DNA from: Arthrobacter celericrescens
GTDB lineage: Bacteria; Actinomycetota; Actinomycetes; Actinomycetales; Micrococcaceae
DNA: 36,836 nt
Assembly: GCF_003614925.1 (NCBI RefSeq)
Contig: NZ_QYLP01000026.1
Coordinates: 1 to 36,836 of the forward strand
Direction of reading: 5' to 3'
Part shown: positions 17,993 to 25,818 of the stretch, piece by piece
Position numbering within the stretch: the first letter of the stretch is position 1
How the letters are laid out: every line of letters begins with the position of its first letter
Notes under the pieces: generated by a model
What the model was told of the DNA's origin: nothing
Databases searched by the model: none
What the model saw: the letters and a program-made list of their open reading frames with translations, nothing else
Made by a program: the position numbers and the translations under genes

Positions 17993-20440
17993 TTGTCCCC
18001 CTTCAAACAGTCCCCCTTCGAACTGAACCGCCGTACCCTCCTCACCGTGATGGGAGCCGCAGCAATGTTCGCCGGCACCGCACAGACCGCCGCCGTCGCC
18101 AGCGAAAACCCGCTGGCGGACCTCATCGCGCGCCGCCGTTTGATGTTGGCCGGCGACGGCAGCGCCGCCACCGTCCCGGAACTCGCCGCGGCCCTGGACG
18201 CCATGAGTGCGAGCGCCGCTGCCGCCCGGAATTCCATGATCGTGCCGAGCGGCACCTCGGGGCTGTGGGCGGACCTGCCCCTCACCGGAATCGGCAGCGC
18301 AGCGGCCGCCACCGGCAACATGGGCGTGAGCTTCAACCGCGTCTACGAGCTCGCCCTGGCCTACAGCACCACAGGCTCAGCACAGCACGGTGATGCCGCC
18401 CTCGCGGCGGAACTGGTGTCCGCACTGTCCTACCTGAGCACCACGGCGTATAAGGTAGGCATGCCTGCCGCGGGCAACTGGTGGTTCTGGGAAATCGGTG
18501 TGCCCCGCAAGGCCGCGGACATCCTGGTCCTGCTGTACGACGTCGTCCCGGCCGAACTGCGCACCGCCCTGATGGCCGCGGTCCGCTACTTCACGCCGAA
18601 CCCCAACTGGCGTGGCAAGGGCACCAGCTTCGCCGAAACCGGTGCGAACCGGACGGACAAGGCGCTCTCCTGCGCCCTGCGCGGCATGCTGGACGGACGC
18701 CCCGACGAGGTCGCGCTGGCCCGCGACGCCCTGAGCGACACCGTGGGCGGCGGCCGGAACAGTGTGTTCGGCTACGTCACCAGCGGCGACGGCTTCTACA
18801 CCGACGGCTCCTTCGTCCAGCACACGTACCTGCCCTACGTGGGCACCTACGGCGTGGTGACGCTCGGCGGCATCGCCGAGATCCTTGGCCTGCTGGGCGG
18901 CAGCGTCTGGGATGTCACGGACCCGAAGAAGTCCGTGGTCCTGGACGCCGTGGAAGCCTCCTACGCCCCGTTCATCTGGAACGGCCGGATGATGGACGCC
19001 GTGCGCGGCCGTGCCGTGTCCCGGCAGAAGAACCCCGACTACGTGGACGGCGCCGCCGCCCTGACCACCATCCTCCTGCTGGCACCCGGCGCCGGCGAGC
19101 CGTACCGCGGCCGCTACCTCTCGCTCGTCAAGGGCTGGCTGCAGCGCGCCAGCCTCACCTTGTACGGACTGCCGGGCCAAAGCATCGCCAAGTCCCTGCT
19201 GGTGACGTCCGCGCTGGCCGACACCGCCGTCGTCGCCGCCCCCGCACCGGTGTACACGAAGGCGTTCGGGGACCAGGACCGCCTGGTCCACCACCGCCCG
19301 GGCTTCAGCGCGGTGGTCAACATCTCCTCGAAGCGGATCGGCCGCTACGAATGGGGCAACTTCGAGAACAACCTCGGCTGGTACCAGGGCGACGGACTGA
19401 CCTTCTACTACATCCCGGCCGCCCCGGACCAGTACAGCGCCGACTTCTGGCCCACCGTGGACCCCTACCGGCTGCCCGGCACCACCGTGACGGCGGAGCC
19501 CCGGCAGAGCGGTGCCGCGAACGGCACGGGCATCCCCCGGGCGTTCCAGGCCTTCGCCGGCGGCCTGGACCTCGACGGCCGCTGGGGCATCCAGGGCATG
19601 GACCACCTGAACTTCAACAAGACCCTCAGCGCCCGGAAGTCCTGGTTCTTCCTGGACGACAAAGTGGTGTGCCTGGGCGCCGGGATCACCTCGGCGTCCG
19701 GGTACCAGGTGTTCACCACCGTGGACAACCGCTCCTTCGCGCCCGGCACCGTGCCGGAGATCCGTACCGACAGCCGGAACCGCGTCCTGGCGGTGGGCGG
19801 CGCCGCCGTCAAGGCCAGGCGCAACGTGCACATCATGGGGCACGGCGGCTACGTCTTCCTCCCAGGGGAAAACGTCAGCGGCGACATCGATGTGCAGGTA
19901 ACCCGCCGCACCGGCGACTGGAAGAGCATCAACTCCGGCTCGGACACCGGCGGCAACGAGGAAACCAAGACCCGCGATTACGTCACCATCACCCACCACC
20001 ACGGCACGGACCCGCAGGGCGGCGGCTACGCCTACATTGCCTTCCCCGGCGCCGGGCACCAAGTGACCTTCACGGAATCCGACGAACCGAGCATCACGGT
20101 CCTGGCCAACAACGCCACCGCCCAGATGGTCCGGGACGCCAGCCAGGGCCTGCTGCTTGCGAACTTCTTCGCCGCCACCCCAGCTGGGCAGCCGGTCCGG
20201 GGCGTCACCAGCAGCGGTCCGTGCTCGCTCGCGGTCCGCGAGGAGACCGGGAAGGTGACGGTTGCGCTCTCGGACCCGAGCCGCACCCAGCCCCTCGCCC
20301 GGGTGACGCTCGACGGCGTGGCGGCCTCCGCCGTCGTCGACTCCGATCCGGGGGTCACGCTCATCGGCACGGCACCGCTGACCCTGGAGTTCGCGCTCGA
20401 CGGGCACGGTCACTCGAAGCGGGTGGTTCTCTCCCGCTAG
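17993..20440 (+). CDS. Secreted polysaccharide lyase family 8 (hyaluronate/chondroitin/xanthan lyase type)
   Basis: An 815-residue exported enzyme that cleaves uronic-acid-containing polysaccharides by beta-elimination. The N-terminus has a Tat signal (NRRTLLTVMG, R13-R14) with likely cleavage after AVA at about residue 36. The alpha/alpha toroid carries the family blocks NWWFWEIGVPR (N162), TGANRTD (N219), DGSFVQHTYLPYVGTYG (H277, Y286) and RGRAVSR (R340, R344), which align with the Asn-His-Tyr-Arg catalytic set of pneumococcal hyaluronate lyase. Beta-sandwich domains follow from about 380. The start is TTG 17993, five bases after GGAGG. No sugar transporter or hydrolase lies beside it, so the substrate cannot be inferred from context. 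Confidence 0.92.
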   Translation: MSPFKQSPFELNRRTLLTVMGAAAMFAGTAQTAAVASENPLADLIARRRLMLAGDGSAATVPELAAALDAMSASAAAARNSMIVPSGTSGLWADLPLTGIGSAAAATGNMGVSFNRVYELALAYSTTGSAQHGDAALAAELVSALSYLSTTAYKVGMPAAGNWWFWEIGVPRKAADILVLLYDVVPAELRTALMAAVRYFTPNPNWRGKGTSFAETGANRTDKALSCALRGMLDGRPDEVALARDALSDTVGGGRNSVFGYVTSGDGFYTDGSFVQHTYLPYVGTYGVVTLGGIAEILGLLGGSVWDVTDPKKSVVLDAVEASYAPFIWNGRMMDAVRGRAVSRQKNPDYVDGAAALTTILLLAPGAGEPYRGRYLSLVKGWLQRASLTLYGLPGQSIAKSLLVTSALADTAVVAAPAPVYTKAFGDQDRLVHHRPGFSAVVNISSKRIGRYEWGNFENNLGWYQGDGLTFYYIPAAPDQYSADFWPTVDPYRLPGTTVTAEPRQSGAANGTGIPRAFQAFAGGLDLDGRWGIQGMDHLNFNKTLSARKSWFFLDDKVVCLGAGITSASGYQVFTTVDNRSFAPGTVPEIRTDSRNRVLAVGGAAVKARRNVHIMGHGGYVFLPGENVSGDIDVQVTRRTGDWKSINSGSDTGGNEETKTRDYVTITHHHGTDPQGGGYAYIAFPGAGHQVTFTESDEPSITVLANNATAQMVRDASQGLLLANFFAATPAGQPVRGVTSSGPCSLAVREETGKVTVALSDPSRTQPLARVTLDGVAASAVVDSDPGVTLIGTAPLTLEFALDGHGHSKRVVLSR

Positions 20441-20447
20441 GAGTTAA

Positions 20448-20489
20448 CGCAAAGAGCGGACACAGGATCGCTGTGTCCGCTCTTTTGCG
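20448..20489. terminator. Bidirectional terminator, lyase gene / gabT
   Basis: Arms at 20448-20465 and 20471-20489 pair almost perfectly (one extra T) around a 5-base loop, with AAAGAGC/GCTCTTTT edges that serve both convergent genes. Confidence 0.85.
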
Positions 20490-20525
20490 AGGCCAGACGT
20501 CTTTGTCCGTCTGGAGGACTATTGG

Positions 20526-21881
20526 CTAGGCGTGGGCCTTGATGGCCTTGGCCAGGACGTCGAGGCCGTCCAGCAGCACGTCGTCGCTGATGACCAGCGC
20601 CGGCAGCAGGCGGATGACGTTTCCGTAGGTGCCGCAGGTGAGGATGATGACACCCTCGGCGAGGCAGGCGGCGGCAACGGCCTTGGTCAGTTCCGGGTTC
20701 GGTTCCTTGGAGCCGGGCTGCACGAGCTCGATGGCCAGCATCGCGCCGCGGCCGCGGATGTCGCCGATCACGGAAACTTCCGAAGCCAGTTCGCGGAGCT
20801 TGCCGAAGGCCAGCTCTTCGATGTGGCGGGCACGGGCGTTGAGGTCGTACTGCTCCATGGTGCCGATGGCAGCGAGGGCTGCGGCGCAGGCAACCGGGTT
20901 GCCGCCGTAGGTGCCGCCCAGGCCGCCCGGGTGGACGGCGTCGAGCAGGTCTGCGCGGCCGGTGATGGCGGACAGCGGCATGCCGCCGGCGATGCCCTTG
21001 GCCATGGTGATGATGTCCGGGACAACACCTTCGTGGTTCACTGCGAACCATTCACCGGTGCGGCAGAAGCCGGACTGGACCTCGTCGGCGATGAAGACGA
21101 TGCCCTTTTCCTTGGCCCAGGCGGCCAGGGCCGGGAGGAAGCCCTCGGCCGGGACGATGAAGCCGCCCTCGCCCTGGATCGGCTCGATGATGATCGCGGC
21201 AACCTGGTCGCCGCCGATCTGCTTCTCGATGGCGAGGATGGCGCGCTTGGCCGCCTCGGCGCCGGTGATCTCCGGGTTTTCCTCGCGGAACGGGTAGCTC
21301 ATCGGCATGCGGTAGACCTCGGGCGCGAACGGGCCGAAGTTGGTCTTGTACGGCATGGCCTTGGCGGTGAGCGCCATGGTCAGGTTGGTGCGGCCGTGGT
21401 AGGCGTGGTCGAAAGCGACGACGGCGTCACGGCCGGTGGCGAGGCGGGCCACCTTGACGGCGTTTTCCACGGCTTCGGCGCCGGAGTTGAACAGCACGGT
21501 GCGCTTTTCGTGGTCACCCGGGGTGAGGCGGTTCAGCTGCTCGGCGACGGCGACGTAGCCCTCGTAGGGGGTCACCATGAAGCAGGTGTGGGTGAAGTGC
21601 GCGGTGGCTTCCTGGACGGCGGCGACGACGGCGGGGTCGGAGGCGCCGACGCTCGTCACGGCAATGCCGGAGCCGAGGTCGATGAAGGAGTTGCCGTCGA
21701 CGTCGCGGATGATGCCGCCGTCGGCGTCCTCAACGTAGACCGGGACGCCGGAGGCGACACCGGCGGCGACGACGGCGGAGCGGCGGGCGGCCAGTTCCTG
21801 GGACTTCGGGCCCGGGAAGGCGCCGTTGATGTTGCGCTTCTGCTCAAGGCGGTAAGTGAGCTCAGGTGCGGTTGCAGTCAT
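20526..21881 (-). CDS. gabT: 4-aminobutyrate aminotransferase GabT
   Basis: A 451-residue class III PLP-dependent aminotransferase converting GABA and 2-oxoglutarate to succinate semialdehyde and glutamate. The PLP lysine is K295 in IITMAKGIAGGMPLSA; FNSGAEAVENAVKVAR binds the cofactor phosphate; IIIEPIQGEGGF and ADEVQSGFCRTGEWFA are the usual family blocks. Length is normal. ATG 21881 has a weak AAAGAAAG site. It lies 42 bp downstream of the aminobutyraldehyde dehydrogenase on the same strand, so putrescine-derived 4-aminobutyraldehyde would be oxidised to GABA and then transaminated. No succinate semialdehyde dehydrogenase is in the window. Confidence 0.95.
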   Translation of the reverse strand: MTATAPELTYRLEQKRNINGAFPGPKSQELAARRSAVVAAGVASGVPVYVEDADGGIIRDVDGNSFIDLGSGIAVTSVGASDPAVVAAVQEATAHFTHTCFMVTPYEGYVAVAEQLNRLTPGDHEKRTVLFNSGAEAVENAVKVARLATGRDAVVAFDHAYHGRTNLTMALTAKAMPYKTNFGPFAPEVYRMPMSYPFREENPEITGAEAAKRAILAIEKQIGGDQVAAIIIEPIQGEGGFIVPAEGFLPALAAWAKEKGIVFIADEVQSGFCRTGEWFAVNHEGVVPDIITMAKGIAGGMPLSAITGRADLLDAVHPGGLGGTYGGNPVACAAALAAIGTMEQYDLNARARHIEELAFGKLRELASEVSVIGDIRGRGAMLAIELVQPGSKEPNPELTKAVAAACLAEGVIILTCGTYGNVIRLLPALVISDDVLLDGLDVLAKAIKAHA

Positions 21882-21923
21882 TGGTGTTTCTTTCTTTGCT
21901 GAATCTCGAAAAGTCTCGGGTTT

Positions 21924-23354
21924 TCAGGCGTCGAGGGAGGACATGACGTGCTTGATGCGCGTGTAGTCTTCGACGCCGTACATGGAGAGGTCCTTGCCGT
22001 AGCCGGACTGCTTGAAGCCGCCGTGCGGCATTTCAGCGGTCAGCAGGATGTGGGTGTTGATCCACACTGCGCCGAAGTCCAGGTCGCGGCTGACGCGCAT
22101 GGCGGTGCCGTGGTCGGTAGTCCAGACGCTGGAGGCCAGGGCGTATTCGACGTCGTTGGCCAGCTCGACGGCCTCGGCCTCGGTGGTGAACTTCTGGACC
22201 GTGATGACCGGGCCGAAGGTTTCCTTCTGGACGATGTCATCGTCCTGGTGGGCACCGGTGATGATGGTGGGTTCGAAGAAGAAGCCCTTCTCACCCGCGC
22301 GGTGGCCGCCGGTTTCGATCTTGCAGTGCGCCGGGATGTGCTCCACCACGGAGCTGACGGCGTTGAAGTGGTTCACGTTGTTCAGCGGGCCGAAGTAGTT
22401 GTCTTCGTCGTTCTGCGAACCGGTCTGCAGCGTCTTGGTGTGTTCGACCATCGCCGAGACCACCTCGTCGTGGACCGAGTCCTCGATCAGCACGCGGGTG
22501 ATGGCAGTGCAGTCCTGGCCGGCGTTGAAGAAGGCGAACTCGGCGATGGCCGCGGCGCTCTTCTTGATGTCGGCGTCCTTGAACACGATGGCCGGGGCCT
22601 TGCCGCCGAGCTCCAGGTGGGCGCGCTTGAGGCCTTTCGCCGCGCTCGAGGCGACCGCGATGCCGGCACGCACGGAACCGGTGATGGACACCAGGCCGGG
22701 AACCTTGTGCTCGGTCATCAGGCTGCCGGTGGCAGCGTTGCCGAGGACCACGTTGACCACGCCGGCCGGGAAGATCCCGCCGATCAGGCGGGCCAGCACC
22801 AGGGTGGATTCGGGGGTGGTGTCCGAGGGCTTGAGGACCACGGTGTTGCCCGCGGCCAGGGCCGGGCCGAGCTTCCAGATTGCCATCAGGAAGGGGTAGT
22901 TCCACGGGGCCACCTGGGCCACGACGCCGATCGGTTCGCGGCGCACGTAGGAGGTGTGGCCCTCGAAGTACTCGCCGGCGGACTTGCCCTCGAGCAGGCG
23001 CGCGGCGCCGGCGAAGAAGCGGAGCTGGTCCGCGCCCGCGGCGACTTCCTCGGAGGCGATCAGGGAGCGGACCTGGCCGGTGTTGCGGTGCTGGGCTTCA
23101 ACAAGCTCATCGCTGTTGGCCTCGACGGCGTCGGCGAGCTTGAGGAGCAGCAGCTGGCGCTGGCCGGGGGTCACGTGCTTCCACGTGGTGAATGCTTCCT
23201 TGGCCGCGTTCATGGCGGCGTCGATATCCGCGGACACCGAAATGGGCGACTTTGCGACCACTTCGCCGTTCGTCGGGTTCACGACGTCCAGCAGCTCGGT
23301 GCCTGCGGGCGTGACGAACTCCCCGTTGATGAAGTTCTGCAAGGTTTGGACCAC
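21924..23354 (-). CDS. patD: Gamma-aminobutyraldehyde dehydrogenase
   Basis: A 476-residue NAD-dependent aldehyde dehydrogenase. The catalytic Cys is in NAGQDCTAITRVLIEDS (C282 from the chosen start), the base is in LELGGKAPAIVF, and VAPWNYPFLMAIWKLGPALA is the cofactor entry. The NAGQDCTA sequence and adjacency to gabT match the PatD/Prr group that oxidises 4-aminobutyraldehyde to GABA in putrescine degradation. Start choice: a TTG at 23363 would have its GAGGG site touching it; the GTG at 23354 has that site nine bases away, so I use GTG. Upstream lie three tandem palindromic operators and a divergent PucR-family regulator. A succinate semialdehyde or other omega-aminoaldehyde role cannot be excluded. 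Confidence 0.88.
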   Translation of the reverse strand: MVQTLQNFINGEFVTPAGTELLDVVNPTNGEVVAKSPISVSADIDAAMNAAKEAFTTWKHVTPGQRQLLLLKLADAVEANSDELVEAQHRNTGQVRSLIASEEVAAGADQLRFFAGAARLLEGKSAGEYFEGHTSYVRREPIGVVAQVAPWNYPFLMAIWKLGPALAAGNTVVLKPSDTTPESTLVLARLIGGIFPAGVVNVVLGNAATGSLMTEHKVPGLVSITGSVRAGIAVASSAAKGLKRAHLELGGKAPAIVFKDADIKKSAAAIAEFAFFNAGQDCTAITRVLIEDSVHDEVVSAMVEHTKTLQTGSQNDEDNYFGPLNNVNHFNAVSSVVEHIPAHCKIETGGHRAGEKGFFFEPTIITGAHQDDDIVQKETFGPVITVQKFTTEAEAVELANDVEYALASSVWTTDHGTAMRVSRDLDFGAVWINTHILLTAEMPHGGFKQSGYGKDLSMYGVEDYTRIKHVMSSLDA

Positions 23355-23381
23355 GGTGTACAACCCTCTTTCGGTGTCTAG

Positions 23382-23431
23382 GTGTTGTTGGCAGCACGGT
23401 GCTGTCTACAGCTGGGTGTTGTTTACAGCAC
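23382..23431. promoter_or_regulatory. Three phased palindromic operators in the patD-pucR spacer
   Basis: Three 16-bp near-palindromes lie head to tail: GTGTTGTTGGCAGCAC (23382-23397), GTGCTGTCTACAGCTG (23399-23414) and GTGTTGTTTACAGCAC (23416-23431). Their centres are exactly 17 bp apart. The shared core is TGYTGT-N2-RCAGC. They lie 28-77 bp upstream of the patD start. The divergent PucR-type regulator is the likely binder. Confidence 0.65.
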
Positions 23432-23520
23432 ATTCGAGCCTAAGCCAGCGCCTCGCTGTAAGGAATAGCCAGCTGCACACCCGGCGCAGGCGCTCTTAGT
23501 GCGAATGACCAGAGCAGGGC

Positions 23521-23526
23521 TATCCT
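23521..23526 (+). promoter_or_regulatory. -10 element abutting the pucR-family gene start
   Basis: TATCCT ends seven bases before ATG 23534; the gap is nearly all T. No ribosome site is present, so a leaderless transcript is likely. No good -35 is seen. Confidence 0.5.
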
Positions 23527-23533
23527 TTTTTCC

Positions 23534-24976
23534 ATGGCAATGTCCCTCGCCGCGCTGCTGGCCGTACAGTCCTTGAACCTCCGGAAGGCGGGGCTCGCGG
23601 AGACCACCTGGAACTCCGACATCCGCTGGGTGGCGGTAACAGAGCTGGAGGATCCGCAGCGTTTCCTCAACGGCGGCGAACTAATCCTCACCACGGGCCT
23701 GCGGCTCAACGGCGCCACGGAACAGCGCCGCTTCGTGCGCCAGGTGCAGCGCGCCGGCGCTGTCGGCATCGGCTTCGGCACAGGCCTGAGCCACGAAAGC
23801 GTCCCGCCGGCGCTGGTCGCGGAGGCCAACCGCTGGGGTTTGCCGCTGGTGGAAGTGCCCTACGAAACCCCGTTCATCGCCATCGGCAAGCTCGTGGCCG
23901 ATTCCCAGTCCGCCGACCACTACTCCAAACTGGAGCGCCTCATCGCCGGCCACCAGATCCTGGCCCGCGCACTGCTCACCGGCGGCGGGCTCGGCGAACT
24001 GCTCAAGCAGCTGGGCAGCATGCTGCGCACCGACGTCGCGCTCACCCAGTTCAGCGCCCAGCTCTACAACAGCGCCCCGGGCGCCCCGGCCCCGACCACC
24101 GAAAACTGGTCCTCCTACCCGATCCCCACCGGCCGGCGCGACGCCTGCACGCTCTGGCTGCGCCACCCTTTCGGCGACACGGGAATCATCGGCTACGCGC
24201 AGAACCTCATCAGCGTCGAGCTGAACAACATGGTCAAGCAGCGCCAGAGCCAGCGGGCCCTGGCGGGGCAGGTGCTGGACGACGTCATCCACGGCACGTT
24301 GGACACGATCGAGGCGGCACGCCGCCTCGCCGGCGTCGGGATCAACAGCACACGCAAGAACGTGGTTCTGCTGGCGGTGTCCAGCGCCCACCACAAACAG
24401 CTCGGCAGCACCTCCCTGCCGCAATCGCTCGACGGGGCGGTGAGCGCCGTCGTCGGGAAGGACCTCGTGACGGTGGTGCCCGACGACGGCACCTCCGCGA
24501 GCGCGCTGGCCAAGGACCTTAGCGAGCACCTGCTGGAAGCCGGGATCCACGCGCTGATCGGGATAGGCGGCGCGTACACGAAGCCCAACGGCGTGCGGTG
24601 GAGCTACTTCGAGGCCCGCGACGCCGTAGCCCACGGCCTGCCCGTCAACGAACCCGAACGGCTCAGCCTCACGTCGCTGCTGCTGGCCAGCGAGGACGTT
24701 CCGCTGGCGGACATGGCCGCCGAAGCCCTCACTCCCCTGCAGAAGTTCGACGCCGCGCACGGCTCCGAACTCGTGGCCACTCTGGAGAGCTACCTGAACC
24801 ACAACGGCTCGGTGGCGGCAGTGGCCGAGGCCCTGACGCTACACCGCAACACCGTGCGGTACCGGCTGGCGCAGATCACCGAACTGAGCGGCTACGACCC
24901 CTCGCAGACCCCTGACCGTGTGCAGCTGTGGCTGGCCCTGGCCGTGCAGCGGCTCGGCGCCCGCCAGCCGCGCTAG
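23534..24976 (+). CDS. PucR-family transcriptional regulator of GABA/putrescine genes
   Basis: A 480-residue PucR-type regulator. The N-terminal purine-catabolism-type domain (about residues 5-130) includes RWVAVTELEDPQRFLNGGELILTTG, split here by family usage, and GIGFGTG. The middle is a variable GGDEF-like-fold sensor region (about 140-400). The C-terminal helix-turn-helix of the HTH_30 type is at about 420-465: LESYLNHNGSVAAVAEAL, then LHRNTVRYRLAQI. It is divergent from patD-gabT and separated by an array of palindromes. PucR-type GabR proteins of other actinobacteria activate GABA-use genes, so activation of patD-gabT is a reasonable inference. ATG 23534 has a -10 seven bases upstream and no ribosome site. 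Confidence 0.9.
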   Translation: MAMSLAALLAVQSLNLRKAGLAETTWNSDIRWVAVTELEDPQRFLNGGELILTTGLRLNGATEQRRFVRQVQRAGAVGIGFGTGLSHESVPPALVAEANRWGLPLVEVPYETPFIAIGKLVADSQSADHYSKLERLIAGHQILARALLTGGGLGELLKQLGSMLRTDVALTQFSAQLYNSAPGAPAPTTENWSSYPIPTGRRDACTLWLRHPFGDTGIIGYAQNLISVELNNMVKQRQSQRALAGQVLDDVIHGTLDTIEAARRLAGVGINSTRKNVVLLAVSSAHHKQLGSTSLPQSLDGAVSAVVGKDLVTVVPDDGTSASALAKDLSEHLLEAGIHALIGIGGAYTKPNGVRWSYFEARDAVAHGLPVNEPERLSLTSLLLASEDVPLADMAAEALTPLQKFDAAHGSELVATLESYLNHNGSVAAVAEALTLHRNTVRYRLAQITELSGYDPSQTPDRVQLWLALAVQRLGARQPR

Positions 24977-25027
24977 GGCGCGATCTTTGACCTCGGCTTC
25001 AAGGTCGGCGCGGTCGACGGTGAACAC

Positions 25028-25056
25028 TTGAACATCACTCCCGGCAGGCATATGTT
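25028..25056 (+). promoter_or_regulatory. Promoter of the ArsR-rhodanese gene
   Basis: TTGAAC (25028-25033) and TATGTT (25051-25056) are separated by 17 bases, each with 4 of 6 consensus matches. The start would fall near 25063, within the palindrome at 25058-25073, giving a leader of about 35 bases with an AGGGG ribosome site. Confidence 0.55.
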
Positions 25057-25057
25057 G

Positions 25058-25073
25058 TCAAGTACTTACTTGA
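25058..25073. promoter_or_regulatory. Palindromic operator at the predicted +1
   Basis: TCAAGTACTTACTTGA has 7 perfect pairs around a 2-base centre. It covers the predicted transcription start of the ArsR-rhodanese gene, the expected place for ArsR autorepression. Confidence 0.65.
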
Positions 25074-25097
25074 ATAAACCTGCGGCAGGGGCAACAC

Positions 25098-25808
25098 ATG
25101 GGCGACCGGAAAGCCAAGGATGATCTGTTCGACGCACTCGCTTCCGTAGCGAAGGTCCTGGGCAGCGGCAGGCGGGCCGAGATTGTGGACGTCCTCGCCC
25201 AAGGCGAACGTCCGGTGGACGAAATAGCCCAGGAAATCGGGCAAAGCATCGCCAACACCTCGCAGCACCTCCAGCTCCTGCTGCGCTCCGGCCTGGTGCA
25301 CTCGCGCCGGGACGGCACCCGGATCTACTACCGCCTCAGCGGACCCGGCGTGGCCCAGCTCTGGGCGGCCGTCCGGCTCGTCGCCTCGGACCATCTTGCA
25401 AACCTCAGCGACCTCGCGGCCGCCTATCTCGGGGACAGATCCGCACTGAGCACGCTGACCCGTACCGAGCTGAAGGACCGGATGGACGGCGGGGACGTGA
25501 TCGTGCTTGACGTCCGCCCCGAGCCGGAGTTCCGGTCAGGGCACATCAGCGGCGCCGTTTCGATCCCGGTGAAGGAGCTGGCCGAACGGCTCCAGGACCT
25601 GCCGGAGGGCGTCACCGTCGCCGCTTACTGCCGCGGCCCGTACTGCGTGTTCGCCGATGAAGCCGTCAGGACGATGCACCGGCACGGCATTCCCGCCGTC
25701 AGGCTCGAGGACGGATATCCCGAATGGGAAGCGGCGGGCCTGCCGGTGGAGACGGGCAACGGGAGAGGTTCGCCACAAAACTCGACGGAGAAAACGTCAA
25801 ACGTCTAA
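25098..25808 (+). CDS. ArsR-type repressor fused to a rhodanese domain
   Basis: A 236-residue fusion. Residues about 8-95 are an ArsR winged helix (GSGRRAEIVDVLAQGERPV, then SIANTSQHLQLLLRSGLV, then RDGTRIYYRLS). Residues about 120-220 are a rhodanese domain (VIVLDVRPEPEFRSGHISGA, split here; active loop CRGPYCVFADEA). The only two cysteines of the protein are C178 and C183, both in that loop, and none is in the DNA-binding part. ArsR-family persulfide sensors such as BigR/SqrR use cysteines in the winged-helix domain; here sensing may have moved to the rhodanese loop. It has its own promoter and operator and is followed after 10 bp by a CynX-type transporter. Signal and targets are inferred. 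Confidence 0.9.
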   Translation: MGDRKAKDDLFDALASVAKVLGSGRRAEIVDVLAQGERPVDEIAQEIGQSIANTSQHLQLLLRSGLVHSRRDGTRIYYRLSGPGVAQLWAAVRLVASDHLANLSDLAAAYLGDRSALSTLTRTELKDRMDGGDVIVLDVRPEPEFRSGHISGAVSIPVKELAERLQDLPEGVTVAAYCRGPYCVFADEAVRTMHRHGIPAVRLEDGYPEWEAAGLPVETGNGRGSPQNSTEKTSNV

Positions 25809-25811
25809 CCT
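25782..25811 (+). promoter_or_regulatory. Promoter of the CynX-type transporter
   Basis: TCGACG (25782-25787, 4 of 6) and TAACCT (25806-25811) are 18 bases apart; the -10 ends seven bases before ATG 25819 and overlaps the stop of the preceding gene. This fits a leaderless transcript. A direct repeat AACGTC/AACGTC lies between the two elements. Confidence 0.5.
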
Positions 25812-25818
25812 TTAGAGC

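Noticed and set aside
16006..20529. Long open frames overlapping rarD, the stress protein and the PL8 gene, on both strands
   Set aside because: Arg/Pro/His-rich translations without domain features; all are explained by codon bias of the true genes.
24839..25051. Minus-strand frame of 70 codons starting MPAGSDVQVFTVDRADLEAEV
   Set aside because: It starts inside the promoter of the ArsR-rhodanese gene and mostly overlaps the 3' end of the PucR-family gene in antisense. A TTGACA lies upstream but no -10 or ribosome site accompanies it.
24974..25120. Reading through the stop of the PucR-family gene gives an in-frame extension of about 48 codons (GAIFDLGFKVGAVDGEHLNI...)
   Set aside because: The protein already ends with a complete helix-turn-helix domain of normal length, and the extension runs through the promoter and operator of the next gene. 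Stop codons are rare by chance at this GC content.
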